In this document: positions 1 to 8,715 of the stretch, piece by piece
Numbering within the stretch: the first letter of the stretch is position 1
Layout of the letters: each line of letters opens with the position of its first letter
Assembly (NCBI RefSeq): GCF_949628215.1
Contig: NW_027441371.1
Coordinates: 186,001 to 250,000 of the forward strand
DNA from: Phalacrocorax aristotelis
Lineage: Eukaryota; Chordata; Aves; Suliformes; Phalacrocoracidae
Direction: 5' to 3'
DNA: 64,000 nucleotides
The notes under the pieces: generated by a model
The model's database searches: none
Told to the model about the DNA's origin: nothing
What the model saw: the letters and a program-made list of their open reading frames with translations, nothing else
Translations under genes and position numbers: made by a program

Positions 1-50
1 CTTTTCCTGTGCGGGTGATGAAGCTGTTTTACTTTTCTCTGTTGTTCCAG

Positions 51-156
51 GTCTAAATAGCTGCGAAGCTGTCGCCGCTGTGGGTGCGCAATTTGTGTTG
101 CTGTGTTTCTGTGGAGTTCTAGCTACGGCTCGCTTCTAGTGTGGCCAAGCGTCAAG
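51..156 (+). other. Predicted exon 51-156, unit 1
   Basis: A pyrimidine-rich acceptor (TCTCTGTTGTTCCAG) ends at 50 and a donor AAG|GTAGGG follows 156, giving 106 nt. The segment has stops in more than one frame, so a non-coding or 3'/5'UTR exon is likely. In the tandem arrangement it is the first clear + strand exon downstream of CpG island D of the preceding unit. This is a signal-based prediction with no transcript evidence. Confidence 0.4.
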
Positions 157-337
157 GTAGGGCTTTCAGCTTAAAGCTTCAGAAGCGCTGCGCGCCGAGA
201 TGAGTGTAGGTGAAACTGCTGTTGCGCCTGCAGCTGTGCTCGCAGGGATGCTGGGTGGCTCCGCATCAAACCAGCGAGGTGCGCGTGGACCTCCGTCGGG
301 CTGCGCCCTGGGTGCGCGAGCGTGCGGTGTTTTTGCT

Positions 338-757
338 GTTCCGGCTTGCACGTGCGAGGGCTTAACGTTTGATTTAATGCATTTCCTTTAACGGCAGGCT
401 GTAGTTGGGCTCTAGACGGTATTCCTACGTGGGCACAAGAGCTGTGGAATGGTTAAGCTGTTGCTGTGCCTCCAGGTGACTTGTTCAGTAACGCTGTTTT
501 TCCAGGTGCAGATGGATGAGTCGTGCAGGGCAACGGAGGAGGGCCCAGGGGAGCGCTGTAAGAAGGTGAGTCTGTGTAGTACTGGAGGGAAGATGTGACT
601 GATGGCTATAGGGCTCCATTATGGGTTTTACTCTTTTTTTTTTTTTTTTGTGATCCGAGGGTGCTAAGCGATGAGCCGAGCGTGATGTGGGCCCTGGAGG
701 TGAGTCAGGCAAGGTGACCGGTGCTTGGTGGGCTGGAGTAGGTGTTCTTTTTCAGGT
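338..757 (+). repeat. Exon cassette, copy 1 of 3, unit 1
   Basis: This ~420-bp block occurs three times in diverged form within each unit (338-757, about 12,700-13,140, about 13,785-14,290). Shared landmarks in order are a TTGTACGTGCG-like stretch, a TTTGATT/CCTTTAA stretch, GGGCTCTAGA, TGGTATTCCTACGTGG, GGAATGGTTAAGCTG, CCAGGTGACTTGTTC, then a pyrimidine acceptor and a ~60-nt exon-like segment. Copy 1 keeps both splice sites. The similarity extends past the exon to a GGTGGGCTGGAGTAG-like stretch. Confidence 0.85.
506..565 (+). other. Predicted 60-nt exon in cassette copy 1, unit 1
   Basis: The acceptor ACGCTGTTTTTCCAG ends at 505 and a perfect donor AAG|GTGAGT begins at 566. The 60 nt are open in one frame (20 codons, acidic to mixed), but no longer reading frame or known domain emerges. 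Equivalent segments exist at 13,005-13,068 and 14,051-14,110. This copy has the best splice sites of the three. Only the + strand shows these signals. Confidence 0.5.
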
Positions 758-759
758 TA

Positions 760-1480
760 TTCAGGGTTTTTTCTCCTTCTCTTCACTTTCCCATCCCAAT
801 TTGGGGCCGATTCCCTCAAACGGGGACTTCCCCCTGTGGGGCTGCTTATGCAGCCTGGGAGCTGCTGCCTGGGCACAAAAATACCTCAAACCCCTTACTC
901 TGGGTCTGCAATGGGGGGTGAAAAAACAGAAAGAATTCTGGTGGAAAGAAAACAACTTGGGGCTTCTGGGAAAGCCAACTCCAGCTGGATTTGTGCAGCT
1001 GGAAAGGAAAAAAAGGGTGGTGGTGGGGAAGGAACAACCACCTAAAAGCACCCACCAACCATTCTCATGCACAAAACCGAAAGTGAAAATGACCATTTTT
1101 TGTAGGGTAAAAGCACAAAAAGTCCCCACAGAACTCAGTAGTTTGGAAAAGCAACCCCAATTATTACATTATGTAAAGAAGGCGGGGAAAAAAAGAAAAC
1201 CAAAACAAAACCCTATCACAACCCTGATGCCACATGCCTACCAGCAGTTCCTGGGGCTTATTCTGCGGGGGTGGGGAACCCAACCTTGTTCCCCAGGTTT
1301 GCTGTGCTGCTTCTCCTCCCTCGGGCATGCGGGGGGCAGTGGCATGGACAGTAGCAAGCACCAGACGTTTTTAAGCGGTCGAGAGGAAAGGACAAATGCT
1401 CGAGACGCTTTGCTGTTTGGTGCAGAGGCAATGAATGGTGCTGCTGGGGCTGCGAGGGGGAAAGGTGCAGAGGAATAGAA
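760..1480. repeat. Internal duplicate block, first copy, unit 1
   Basis: This block is a diverged duplicate of 17,830-18,220 plus 18,960-19,280. Shared stretches include ATTTGGGGCCGATTCC, GGGTCTGCAATGGGGGG, AAAGCC(A/C)ACTCC and GCTTCTCCTCCCT. In the second copy the two halves are separated by about 740 bp that holds an exon candidate. A 264-codon frame covers most of the block, but it starts at GTG and is not kept in the duplicate, so I do not call it coding. The homology runs on into the single NRF1-type monomer at 1,547-1,607. Confidence 0.85.
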
Positions 1481-1546
1481 GCTCTGTGGATGCAGCCAAG
1501 TTATGGTTTCTGGATGGTATTAATCGAGAAGAGTAATTCAGATAAT

Positions 1547-1607
1547 GCTGCTGCCCAGCGACCAGAATTGGGTACTGAGCCCGGGAGCCGCGCACGCGCG
1601 GTGGCGT
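1547..1607. repeat. Single NRF1-type monomer outside the array, unit 1
   Basis: One isolated monomer resembling those tandemly repeated at 19,385-22,290. In order it has GCTGCTGCC, a GCGACCA stretch, GGTACTG, then GGGAGCCGCGCACGCGCGG and GTGGCGTC. The core CGCGCACGCGCG (1,589-1,600) fits the NRF1 consensus YGCGCAYGCGCR. It lies directly upstream of the acceptor at 1,636. Confidence 0.7.
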
Positions 1608-1636
1608 CCCTGTGATCCCCATTGCTCTCTCCGCAG

Positions 1637-1700
1637 GTAACAGCCCTGCGATGCTGCGGTGCCTGCGAGGTGATGCCGCCGTGCTCGTTGCTGCTTCCTG
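1637..1700 (+). other. Predicted exon 1,637-1,700, unit 1
   Basis: The strong acceptor CATTGCTCTCTCCGCAG ends at 1,636 and the donor CTG|GTAAGG begins at 1,701 (64 nt). It lies just after the lone NRF1-type monomer, so it could also be part of an alternative first exon. No recognisable peptide. Confidence 0.45.
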
Positions 1701-2003
1701 GTAAGGAAAGGCCTCCTCCGCTCCTGCTGCAGCGTGGTGGTGTGTCGGACACGATTCCCTGTGTCGGGTGAGGCCTAGGGCTGCCGGCGAGGTGAGCGAG
1801 CGCCTTTGGTGGGTGCAGGGGTGTCTCCTTGTGTGCCTGCACTACTGGGGCTGGTGGGATGGGAAGCTTCAAACGACCCGCCGAGGCAGGCTTCTGGTAT
1901 GCTAAAGGCGAGTGGGTGAGGGCAGCCCTAGGAGTTACTCGGGAGCTGATAGAAGGGAAGAGGGAAAGGAGGAGGAGGATGATGACCTTTTCCCCCTGCC
2001 CAG

Positions 2004-2135
2004 GGTGCAGAAGATGGCCGACTCTCCAGCTCACCAGAGCTCCCCCTCAGCCTCCCCTGGCCCCCCTTGCCCAGTGCGCCTGCTCCCAGCTCCAGCACGA
2101 GCGAGCTAGGCTACGTGCCGAGGAAGCCTCATCTC
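2004..2135 (+). other. Predicted exon 2,004-2,135, unit 1
   Basis: The acceptor CCTTTTCCCCCTGCCCAG ends at 2,003 and the donor CTC|GTAAGA begins at 2,136. An ATG at 2,014 in a good Kozak context (AAGATGG) opens a 31-codon Ser/Pro-rich frame that stops inside the exon at 2,107-2,109. A diverged duplicate starts at 6,542 with the same acceptor, an equivalent ATG and a similar Ser/Pro peptide start, but it runs into unrelated sequence after about 6,620. The short frame is not like any family I know. Confidence 0.4.
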
Positions 2136-2170
2136 GTAAGAGCTGTAAGACACCCATGTGTTCTCTTCAG

Positions 2171-2280
2171 GTGGAGGACGGCCTAGAGTCTGGAGCTGCA
2201 GAAGAGGCAGGGAGGAGAGAAGGGGAAAGAAGCATGTGAACGGCTAAATTGTGCCAGCAGCGCTGAGAGCGAGAGTCGCG
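2171..2280 (+). other. Predicted 110-nt exon (duplicated exon, copy a), unit 1
   Basis: The acceptor GTGTTCTCTTCAG ends at 2,170 and a near-perfect donor GCG|GTGAGTCC begins at 2,281. A second copy of the same 110 nt, with about two substitutions, lies at 7,309-7,418 with both splice sites intact, as does about 200 bp of downstream intron-like sequence. One frame reads an acidic, Glu-rich stretch ending in a stop about 40 nt before the donor, so it may be a terminal coding piece or simply non-coding. Confidence 0.55.
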
Positions 2281-2289
2281 GTGAGTCCT

Positions 2290-4900
2290 GGGCCAGTGGG
2301 GCCCCGTTGCCTCTCTTGTGCGTCCTGGGCCCTCCCTGTCTCTCCCCCGGCCCCCTCTCTTTCCTTACCTGCTGCAAAATTTTATTTTTTCTTTTGGGCC
2401 CCCCCCGCACCTTCTTTCTCCATCTCGCTCTGAGTGGCTCCCTGCCTCCCCGTCTTTTTCAGTCCTCCCTCTCTCTGTCCTGTAGCCTGTGGCTCCTTTT
2501 TCTATCTCCGCCTCTCTCTGCCTGGCTCTGGCTCCGTTTTTTTATTCCTCCTGCTCTGTCCTGTAGCCTGTCGGTATTTTGTCTTTCTCTGGCCCTCTTG
2601 GTCTGACTCCCTGTGTTACCGAAAAACGCGGTAAAATCGGAAACGACTCCTCAACGCCAATTTAGTATTAAAGAGCAGGCATTCTTTATTCACGGCGCCG
2701 GATGCACGGGGGATCGCTCCTGCTGGCGTGCGTACCTCACACACCTTTCCCGTACAATTTGTAGATCAAAATTTTACGTATTCATATATATTCATTATTG
2801 CCCTGTCTGCTGATCGGTACAAACTTGCTCGTTCCGTATGTAAATCGCTGCGCAGGCTCGGTTGTCCTCTTCCGTTGTTCTCTTCTGAGTAGGTGGTATT
2901 ACTTGGGTCGGTGGTGGTCTGTGAGTCGGTGGTCGTGATCTCCCCCTGCCGGAATTACCTTTTTACCTTCTTGGCTAGTTTTCTCAGTCCGCTCCACGAA
3001 ACCGCGTTTTGTCATCCTTTTCTGACAGAAGCACGTTGTCTGTTGTTCTGCTGACGTTAACGATCGCCTAGTGACTAAAATGCAGATCAACAGGTGCGCT
3101 GATTCGTATGCTCCACGTTCCCGTAATGGAACACCGTCTCTGGTTGGTTGATTTCATCGCTTTGGTTACACCTGTTCGTGTTGTTCAGTTTCTTCTTTTT
3201 TGGCTTTGTTTGATTCTCTCTGTGATTCTGTTTTTCTCTGCCTCGCTTTTCCCAGCTCCCCGTCCCTCACTTGGAATGCCCGTTATCCTTCAGCAGCTCA
3301 CTCTCCCTTGGTTGCCATCCCCGTTTCTGAATTCCTCCTGCTTTGCCACGTAGCCCGTGGCTTTTTTCTTAATCTCTCTGTCTGCCTCAACGCTCCCGCC
3401 GCGCTTTTTAATTCGTCTGCTCTGTACCCTGCTACTGTTCTTGCCTTTCTGAGTTCTTCTCTGTCCAGCTCCCTTTCCCTGTTCATGAATTCGTGTTCTT
3501 CCTGCACCCGCCGCTGTTCCCTGTGATCTCCGTCTCTCTCTGTCCAGCTCCCTGTCCCTAGGTTTTAATTCCTGCCTCTGCCCGCTGTAGCCCGTCTAGA
3601 TTTTTCTCTCGGCCTCTCTCTCTGTCCGGCTCCCTCTCTCTGTGTTCTAATTCCACGTTCTCTGTCACGTAGACCCGTGCTATTTGTTTGTCCTCATCTC
3701 TCTCTGTCCAGCTCCTTGCTGCTATGTTTTATTTCTTCCCTCTCTCTCTGTCTTTGTAGCCCATTGCTGTTGTTGTGTTTTTGGTTTTTGTTTTTTTTTC
3801 CCACTTGTTTCTTCGTTTGTCTCTGTCTGCCTCCCAGTGCCTGATCTTTAATTCCTCCTTCCCTGTTGGGCCGCTGTTCCTTTTTTCCATTCTACGTTGT
3901 GTTCTCTTTGGTCTCCTGTTCTTATTCATCGGTTCCCTCCTCGCCGCCCTGTGGCTTGTCCCCATTTTAGTGTTGCCTCTCTTTCCCTCTCTCTGGCTTC
4001 TTGCCCCTGTTTTTAAAATTCCTCCCTCTCTTCTCTCTTCCCTGTTGGCCGTGTGATCTTCAGCCTTTCTCCACCTCTTTCTGCCCAGCTCTCTGTGTCT
4101 ATCCATTAATTCTTCCCTCTCTGCCCTGTAGCCTGTAGCTTTTGTCCTTTCTCCATCTTGCTGTCTCTGGCTTCCCCGTGACCCTCTTTTAGAATTGTTT
4201 CTCTCTTCTTTCTGTACGCATTGCGATTCCTTTTGCTCCCCATCTCCCTTTGTTTTGGGTGTTGTTTTGTTGTTGTTTTTCTGGCTCCCTGTCCCTAATT
4301 CTTAATTCTCTGCCTTCTCGTGCTCTGTACCACGTAGCCCCGTGGTTTGTTTTGTGGTGTTCCCTCCCCGGCCCCTTCCCTCCGTCGTTGGCTGTCTCGG
4401 CTCCCTGTCCCTGTGGCTTCATTCTTCCCTTTCTGCCCTGTTCTTGTCGCTTATCTTGTCTTTCTCCATCGCGCTCGGTCCAGCTTCCTGCCCCTATTCT
4501 TCTTTCCTCCCTCGCTGTCGTGCTGCCTGCCCCAGGTTCTTTGTGCGTCTCCAGCCTGCTCCTCTTCCTTCTTTGTTGGTCTGTGTCCTGCTCTTCCCTC
4601 TTTCTGCTGCCTCTCTTCCCCTCTCTCTGCTGCTTTTATCTCCACCTCCGTCAGGCTCCCTGTCCTTCTCTGGCCGTCCTGTTCCCTGCCTCGTGCCTTC
4701 TCACTACACGCACACACGTCCCCCCCGCCCCGTCCAGCCGGATGCCGCTCTTCTCTTCTCTCTTCCTACTGTCCCGTGCCCTGCTCCTCACCTTTGGTGG
4801 CCTCCCCCTCTGCCCAGCAGCCCGTCGCTCCAGGAGCCAGGCGACGGACGGTCCGTTCCCTGCCAAACCGGGACAAGCGCGTGCCGTGGCTTAGCCCCAG
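2290..4900. repeat. Degenerate pyrimidine-rich tandem array, unit 1
   Basis: About 2.6 kb in which the + strand is very C/T-rich. It is built from a loosely repeated ~110-bp theme: TCTCTCTGTCCAGCTCCCTG, then TTTTAATTCCTCCCTCTCTG, then CCTGTAGCCTGTGGCTTTT. The repeats are too diverged to phase exactly. Long stop-poor frames on both strands (about 210 codons) follow from the composition. The array is interrupted by an antisense solo LTR at 2,614-3,170. Transcription in the + direction would give a U/C-rich RNA, a typical PTB-binding composition. Confidence 0.8.
2614..3170 (-). mobile_element. Solo LTR (endogenous retrovirus type), antisense, unit 1
   Basis: This 557-bp segment of different composition sits inside the pyrimidine-rich array. 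Its ends are near-perfect short inverted repeats (TGTTACC at the + strand left end, GGTTACA at the right). On the - strand it therefore reads TGTAACC...GGTAACA, the TG...CA form of LTRs. Both sides are flanked by CCTG (2,610-2,613 and 3,171-3,174), a possible 4-bp target duplication. A - strand AATAAA at 2,685-2,690 about 70 bp from its 3' end fits an R/U5 poly(A) signal. No internal retroviral genes are present. I cannot name the family without a repeat library. Confidence 0.65.
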
Positions 4901-5429
4901 CTGGCTATTCTGCACCAGGGAGCTGCTTGCTCGCTCCACCCTCAGTGGGCTGGGGGAGAGAGCTGGAAGGGTAAGAGTGAGAAAAATCATGGGTTGAGAT
5001 CAAGGCTGTTTAATAGGTAAAGCAAAAGCTGTGCGTGGAAGCAAAGCAAGGAATTAATTCGCTCCTCCTTTTCGGCGGGCAGGTGTTGAGCCACCTCTGG
5101 GAAAGCAGGGCTCTGTCATGTGTAACGGTTACTTAGGGAGAGAAATGCCGTAGCCCCTGCCCTCCCTCCCCCCCCCCCCCCCCCCCCCAAGGACTCCCCC
5201 TTCTTCCCCCAGCTGCGTGTGCTGAGCATGATGTCAAATGGTATGGAATATCCCTTTGGTCAGTTAGCTGGGAAAGCTTTCCCAGCTGTGTCCTCTCCCA
5301 GCCTACTTGCTGGTGGGGCACTGAGAGAACCAGAAGAGGCCCTGACTGTGGAAGCAGTGCTCAGCAAGAACCAAAACATCTCTACATTATTAACGGTGTT
5401 TTGAGCATAAATCCAAAACGTATCCCTTC
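4901..5429. other. Spacer with C21 homopolymer, unit 1
   Basis: No exon pair or promoter signal is clear here. It contains a run of 21 C at 5,168-5,188. The tract has exactly the same length in unit 2, unusual for so unstable a sequence and consistent with very recent copying. Confidence 0.7.
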
Positions 5430-6476
5430 CTAGCTACTGTGGAGAAAATGAGCACTATCGCAGCCAACACCAGCTCCGTGCGGCTGCGGCAACGGTGGCC
5501 GAGGTGGCCTTGGGGCAGGGGGGGAGCGTTGGGGACCCTGACCCACGAATGGCTCCTGGGACTTGTTACGTGCGCGCCTGCACAAACACCTGCCCTCTCC
5601 TTTGCCCTCAGGGCTGCGTTTGCGCTGCCTTTGCGTGGGGCAAGGGGCTGTGATGGAGCCCAGGGGAGGAGGTGGTGCACTGTGGGGGTGAGGGGAGGGG
5701 GCCCCCCGTTGCTGCTGCGCCTCAGCTGATGGCGGGGTCTGGATGGAGGAGCCCCAGGTGCGGGCGGTGGGGCTGACGGTGCCGGCTCCTCCCTGGAAAA
5801 GGGGTGGTGCCCGGCTCCGGGGGGCCAGTGTGAGCCGAGGGCGGAGCGGAGCTGTGGCCGAGCGTCAGCGGGCTGCGACTGTAGCGAGGGAGGAGGTGAG
5901 CGGGGGCTGGGTGGTGGAGCGCTGCGTCCCGGGTCAAGCCCTGAGGAGGGCTGCGGCGGGGCAGCGCCGGGCCGGAGCCGGAGCGGGCGGTGGGGAGAGC
6001 GAGGCTGTGCTGAGGGCTCGGTGGGGCTTCCGGGTGCATCGGCGGCCGGGACGGTGGCCCGCAGGGTCCGAGAGCGGGGAGGGCGGGCTGGCGGCGTGCC
6101 GGGAGCTGTGGTGGTGCGCCTGCCGGGTGGCCGGGCGGCCGTGTTGTGGCGCAGAGCGTGCCGGGAGGTGTAGTCCTTGCGGCGCGCGGCTGCCGGGCGG
6201 CCGTGTTGTGGCGCAGAGCGTGCCGGGAGGTGTAGTCCTTGCGGCGCGCGGCTGCCGGGCGGCCGTGTTGTGGCGCAGAGCATGCCGGGAGGTGTAGTCC
6301 AGGCGCAGTGGCTGCCGGCCCTGTCACGTGGTTCGCCGGGGCGTGGCGGGAGGCGCGGTCTTCCGGCGCTCGGGTGCCGGGCGGCCGTGGCGCGTACGGT
6401 AGGCGCGGTGTATTTTTGGGGTTGGATTCGTGTTGATTTCTGGGGGCTTCCAGGTGCGGCCGCTCCCCGAGAAGCG
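5430..6476 (+). promoter_or_regulatory. CpG island A with candidate first exon, unit 1
   Basis: CpG-dense sequence of about 1 kb. It holds three 62-bp repeats with ZNF143-type motifs (6,120-6,300), an E-box CACGTG at 6,325-6,330, and a donor AGCG|GTGAGT at 6,477. The likely arrangement is a CpG-island promoter whose first exon ends at 6,476. The start site is not defined because there is no TATA box. Frames on both strands stay open for about 200-400 codons because of GC richness and carry no recognisable domain. Orientation is inferred from the donor; ZNF143-type promoters are often bidirectional. Confidence 0.5.
6120..6300. repeat. Three 62-bp repeats carrying ZNF143-type motifs, unit 1
   Basis: Three direct repeats of 62 bp. 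Each contains CGGGAGGTGTAGT (6,162-6,174; 6,224-6,236; 6,286-6,298). The reverse complement ACTACACCTCCCG fits ACTAYRNNNCCCR, the conserved promoter motif bound by ZNF143/THAP11-type factors. The third copy extends the match with GCATGC. The spacing is exactly 62 bp. Confidence 0.85.
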
Positions 6477-6857
6477 GTGAGTTCCCCGGGAGCTGACAGA
6501 AGGGAAGAGGGAAAGGAGGAGGACCTTTTCCCCCTGCCCAGGGCGCAGATGATGGCCGCCTCCCCGGCTCGCCGGAGCTCCCGCTCAGCCTCCCCTGGCC
6601 CCCCCTTGCCCCGTGCGCCTGCCCCCAGCCCCGGCACCTCCCCTGAAGCGTGCCGCGTAGCCCTTGGCCGCCCCCAGGCCCTGTCGTGAAGGCAGCGAGC
6701 CGGCCCTCAAGCGCACTGGATTCCCCCTCGGCGCAGGGGCCCGTAGCAGTAGCGCGGGGAAGGGGCGGTGTGTCCGGAAGCCCCTGCGCAAGGAGGGGCT
6801 TTGGTCAGGGTCGATCGACGGTAATGACGGTCGCTGTTTCTTCTTTCCCTCTCCCAG

Positions 6858-7049
6858 AGACCGTGCTGAGGACGTGGTTGTCTGTCCTTCCCCCAGGGAC
6901 GCCGTCGACTGCGGCCGTCTCAGGCTTGCGTGGCTTCTCTCTGCCCGGCTTTGCCATCCTCGCGGCGCCGGGGCGAAAAGGGACACACAGAGCCCTTCCC
7001 GGCTGTGGACAGGAGCTGCCTCGGCTGAAGCTGGAGACACCAACGAAAG
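6858..7049 (+). other. Predicted exon 6,858-7,049, unit 1
   Basis: The acceptor TTCTTTCCCTCTCCCAG ends at 6,857 and the donor AAAG|GTAAAG begins at 7,050 (192 nt). Two frames are open across it, but neither gives a recognisable protein. The acceptor region is duplicated at about 7,815, where the exon body is lost. It lies 0.4 kb downstream of the donor of CpG island A and would be its natural second exon. Confidence 0.45.
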
Positions 7050-7308
7050 GTAAAGCAGAAGAAACTGAAGGCGCTCTGGCTGCCAGCTGCCTTCCTGCTG
7101 CAGGCAAGAGAGAGCCTGTCCCTGCAGGTGAGGGAGGAAGGATCCCCCTTCATAGCCCGCAGCGGGCCAGGCCACCAACGTGCACCGCAGGGTCCGTACG
7201 CGGTAACCCGGAGTTGGGTACGGGCGTGTAGTGCACGAGCGAGCTAGGCTACGTGCCGAGGAAGCCTCATCTCGTAAGAGCGGTAAGACACCCCCGTATC
7301 CTCTTTAG

Positions 7309-7418
7309 GTGGAGGTCGGCCTAGAGTCTGGAGCTGCAGAAGAGGCAGGGAGGAGAGGAGGGGAAAGAAGCATGTGAACGGCTAAATTGTGCCAGCAGCG
7401 CTGAGAGCGAGAGTCGCG
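7309..7418 (+). other. Predicted 110-nt exon (duplicated exon, copy b), unit 1
   Basis: Same length as 2,171-2,280 with about two substitutions. The acceptor is TCCTCTTTAG (TAG instead of CAG) and the donor GCG|GTGAGTCC is unchanged. An upstream donor-like CTC|GTAAGA at 7,274 also matches the first copy. Confidence 0.5.
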
Positions 7419-7939
7419 GTGAGTCCTGGGCCAGTGGGGCCCCGTTGCCTCTCTTGTGCGTCCTGGGCCCTCCCTGTCTCTCCCCCGGCCCCGTCTCTTT
7501 CCTTACCTGCTGCAAAATTTTTTTTTGTTTGTTTTTTTTTTTTTTTTTTTTGCGCCCCCCCGCACCTTCTTTCTCCATCTCGCTCTGAGTGGCTCCCTGC
7601 CTCCCTGTCTTTTCAGTCCTCCCTCTCTCTGTCCTGTAGCCTGTGGCTACTTTTCTCTGCCTCTCTCTGCCTGCACTGGATTCCCCCTCGGCGCAGGGGC
7701 CCGTAGCAGTAGCGCGGGGAAGGAGCAGTGTGTCCAGAAGCCCCTGTGGAAGGAGGCTTTGGTCAGGGTTGATCTGCGGTAATAACGGTTGCTGTTTCCT
7801 CTTTCCCTCTCCCAGAGGCTGTGCTCAGGATGGGGTTGTCTGTCCTTCCTGTTCGTCTCTTCCTCTCTCTATTCCTTTGCGCTGGTCCCTCTCCCTATTG
7901 TTTATTGTTTTGCTTCTCTGAACCTTTTTTTATTCCCAG

Positions 7940-8048
7940 CGTTTTCCCGTGACAGGAGCAGCAAAGAAGGGAGCGGAGCATCGGGGTATCCATGGAGAGA
8001 GCGTTGGGCGTTCTCCTGTCTTTGTGGGGCTGACCCTGAGGAAGTGTG
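7940..8048 (+). other. Predicted exon 7,940-8,048, unit 1
   Basis: The acceptor CCTTTTTTTATTCCCAG ends at 7,939 and the donor GTG|GTACGT begins at 8,049 (109 nt). The pyrimidine tract is strong and the donor moderate. No recognisable peptide. Confidence 0.35.
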
Positions 8049-8507
8049 GTACGTGGGTCGGTAGCATGAATATATATATTTTGTGGGTGCACAAACCCGT
8101 TTCAGAGTGTCAGAGGGTAAGGGTTTTGTTCTGTTCAGTGTAAACATTGTTCTGTTTGGTGAATTTGTCGAAGATGAGAGTTCAGTGGGGGAGGAAGTCA
8201 GCTCTCTGGCTGGTTTGAGGGTAAGGTGGGCTGTACGTGTTTGTCGGTCATCTCTCACCTGCCAGATGTTTTGAACTAGTTGTATCTGGTTTTCGTAGGG
8301 AGTCACGAAGGGGTTTGGGGCTCCCCAGTGGCGGGTGCTGTGGCCAAAAGAGAAAGCAGGGTCACAGAGTGCTTCATTTACGGGGCTGGCCTCGGCCATC
8401 TACTGCACAAACTTCTGGTATGTAGCAATCGGGACTCGATTTCCTGAAGGAGGAGAGGATGATGGAGCTCGTTATAAGAGCATAATCGTTTTGTCTTCTT
8501 TTGGCAG

Positions 8508-8715
8508 TACGGGCACCCGAGGACCAGCTTGCTTTTGAGGAACGGCACGAGGATGTTGGTGTCGACGCTCAGCAGAGGAAGGAAGCTTCTTTTGGAGGCC
8601 AAGAAGATGAAGTAGACTGCTTATTTGTTGTGTTTGATTTTCATTGCGGGGATGGGGAGGGGTGGAACATGCAAAACGCGGTCCTGGGCAGGGGAGGTTT
8701 CTGATGTGGGAGGCC
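8508..8715 (+). other. Weak exon candidate 8,508-8,715, unit 1
   Basis: The good acceptor TTTTGTCTTCTTTTGGCAG ends at 8,507. The donor is weak (GCC|GTGAGA at 8,716). One frame begins with about 40 acidic codons after the acceptor and looks superficially coding, but it stops before the proposed donor and matches nothing I know. Confidence 0.25.

Larger units (their letters stand above)
6484..7830. repeat. Mosaic of duplicated exon blocks, unit 1
   Basis: 6,484-6,620 matches 1,945-2,095, and 7,212-7,672 matches 2,096-2,523, so this is a second copy of the block with the two exon candidates. About 590 bp (6,621-7,211) sits between the halves and has no counterpart in the first copy. Part of that segment (6,713 to about 6,868) recurs at 7,673 to about 7,823, abutting the end of the first duplicate exactly at 7,672/7,673. 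The order shows at least two rounds of local duplication. Confidence 0.85.

Noticed and set aside
687..1478. 263-codon frame over the duplicated block
   Set aside because: It starts at GTG, has A-rich low-complexity content, and is broken in the duplicate at 17.8-19.3 kb.
4250..4997. Overlapping 210-216-codon frames in the pyrimidine-rich region
   Set aside because: Ser/Leu/Pro/Phe-rich translations of C/T-rich DNA in all three frames; a composition effect.
5390..6637. 415-codon - strand frame over CpG island A
   Set aside because: GC-rich, Pro/Arg/Ala-rich, and includes translated 62-bp promoter repeats; no domain and no splice support on that strand.
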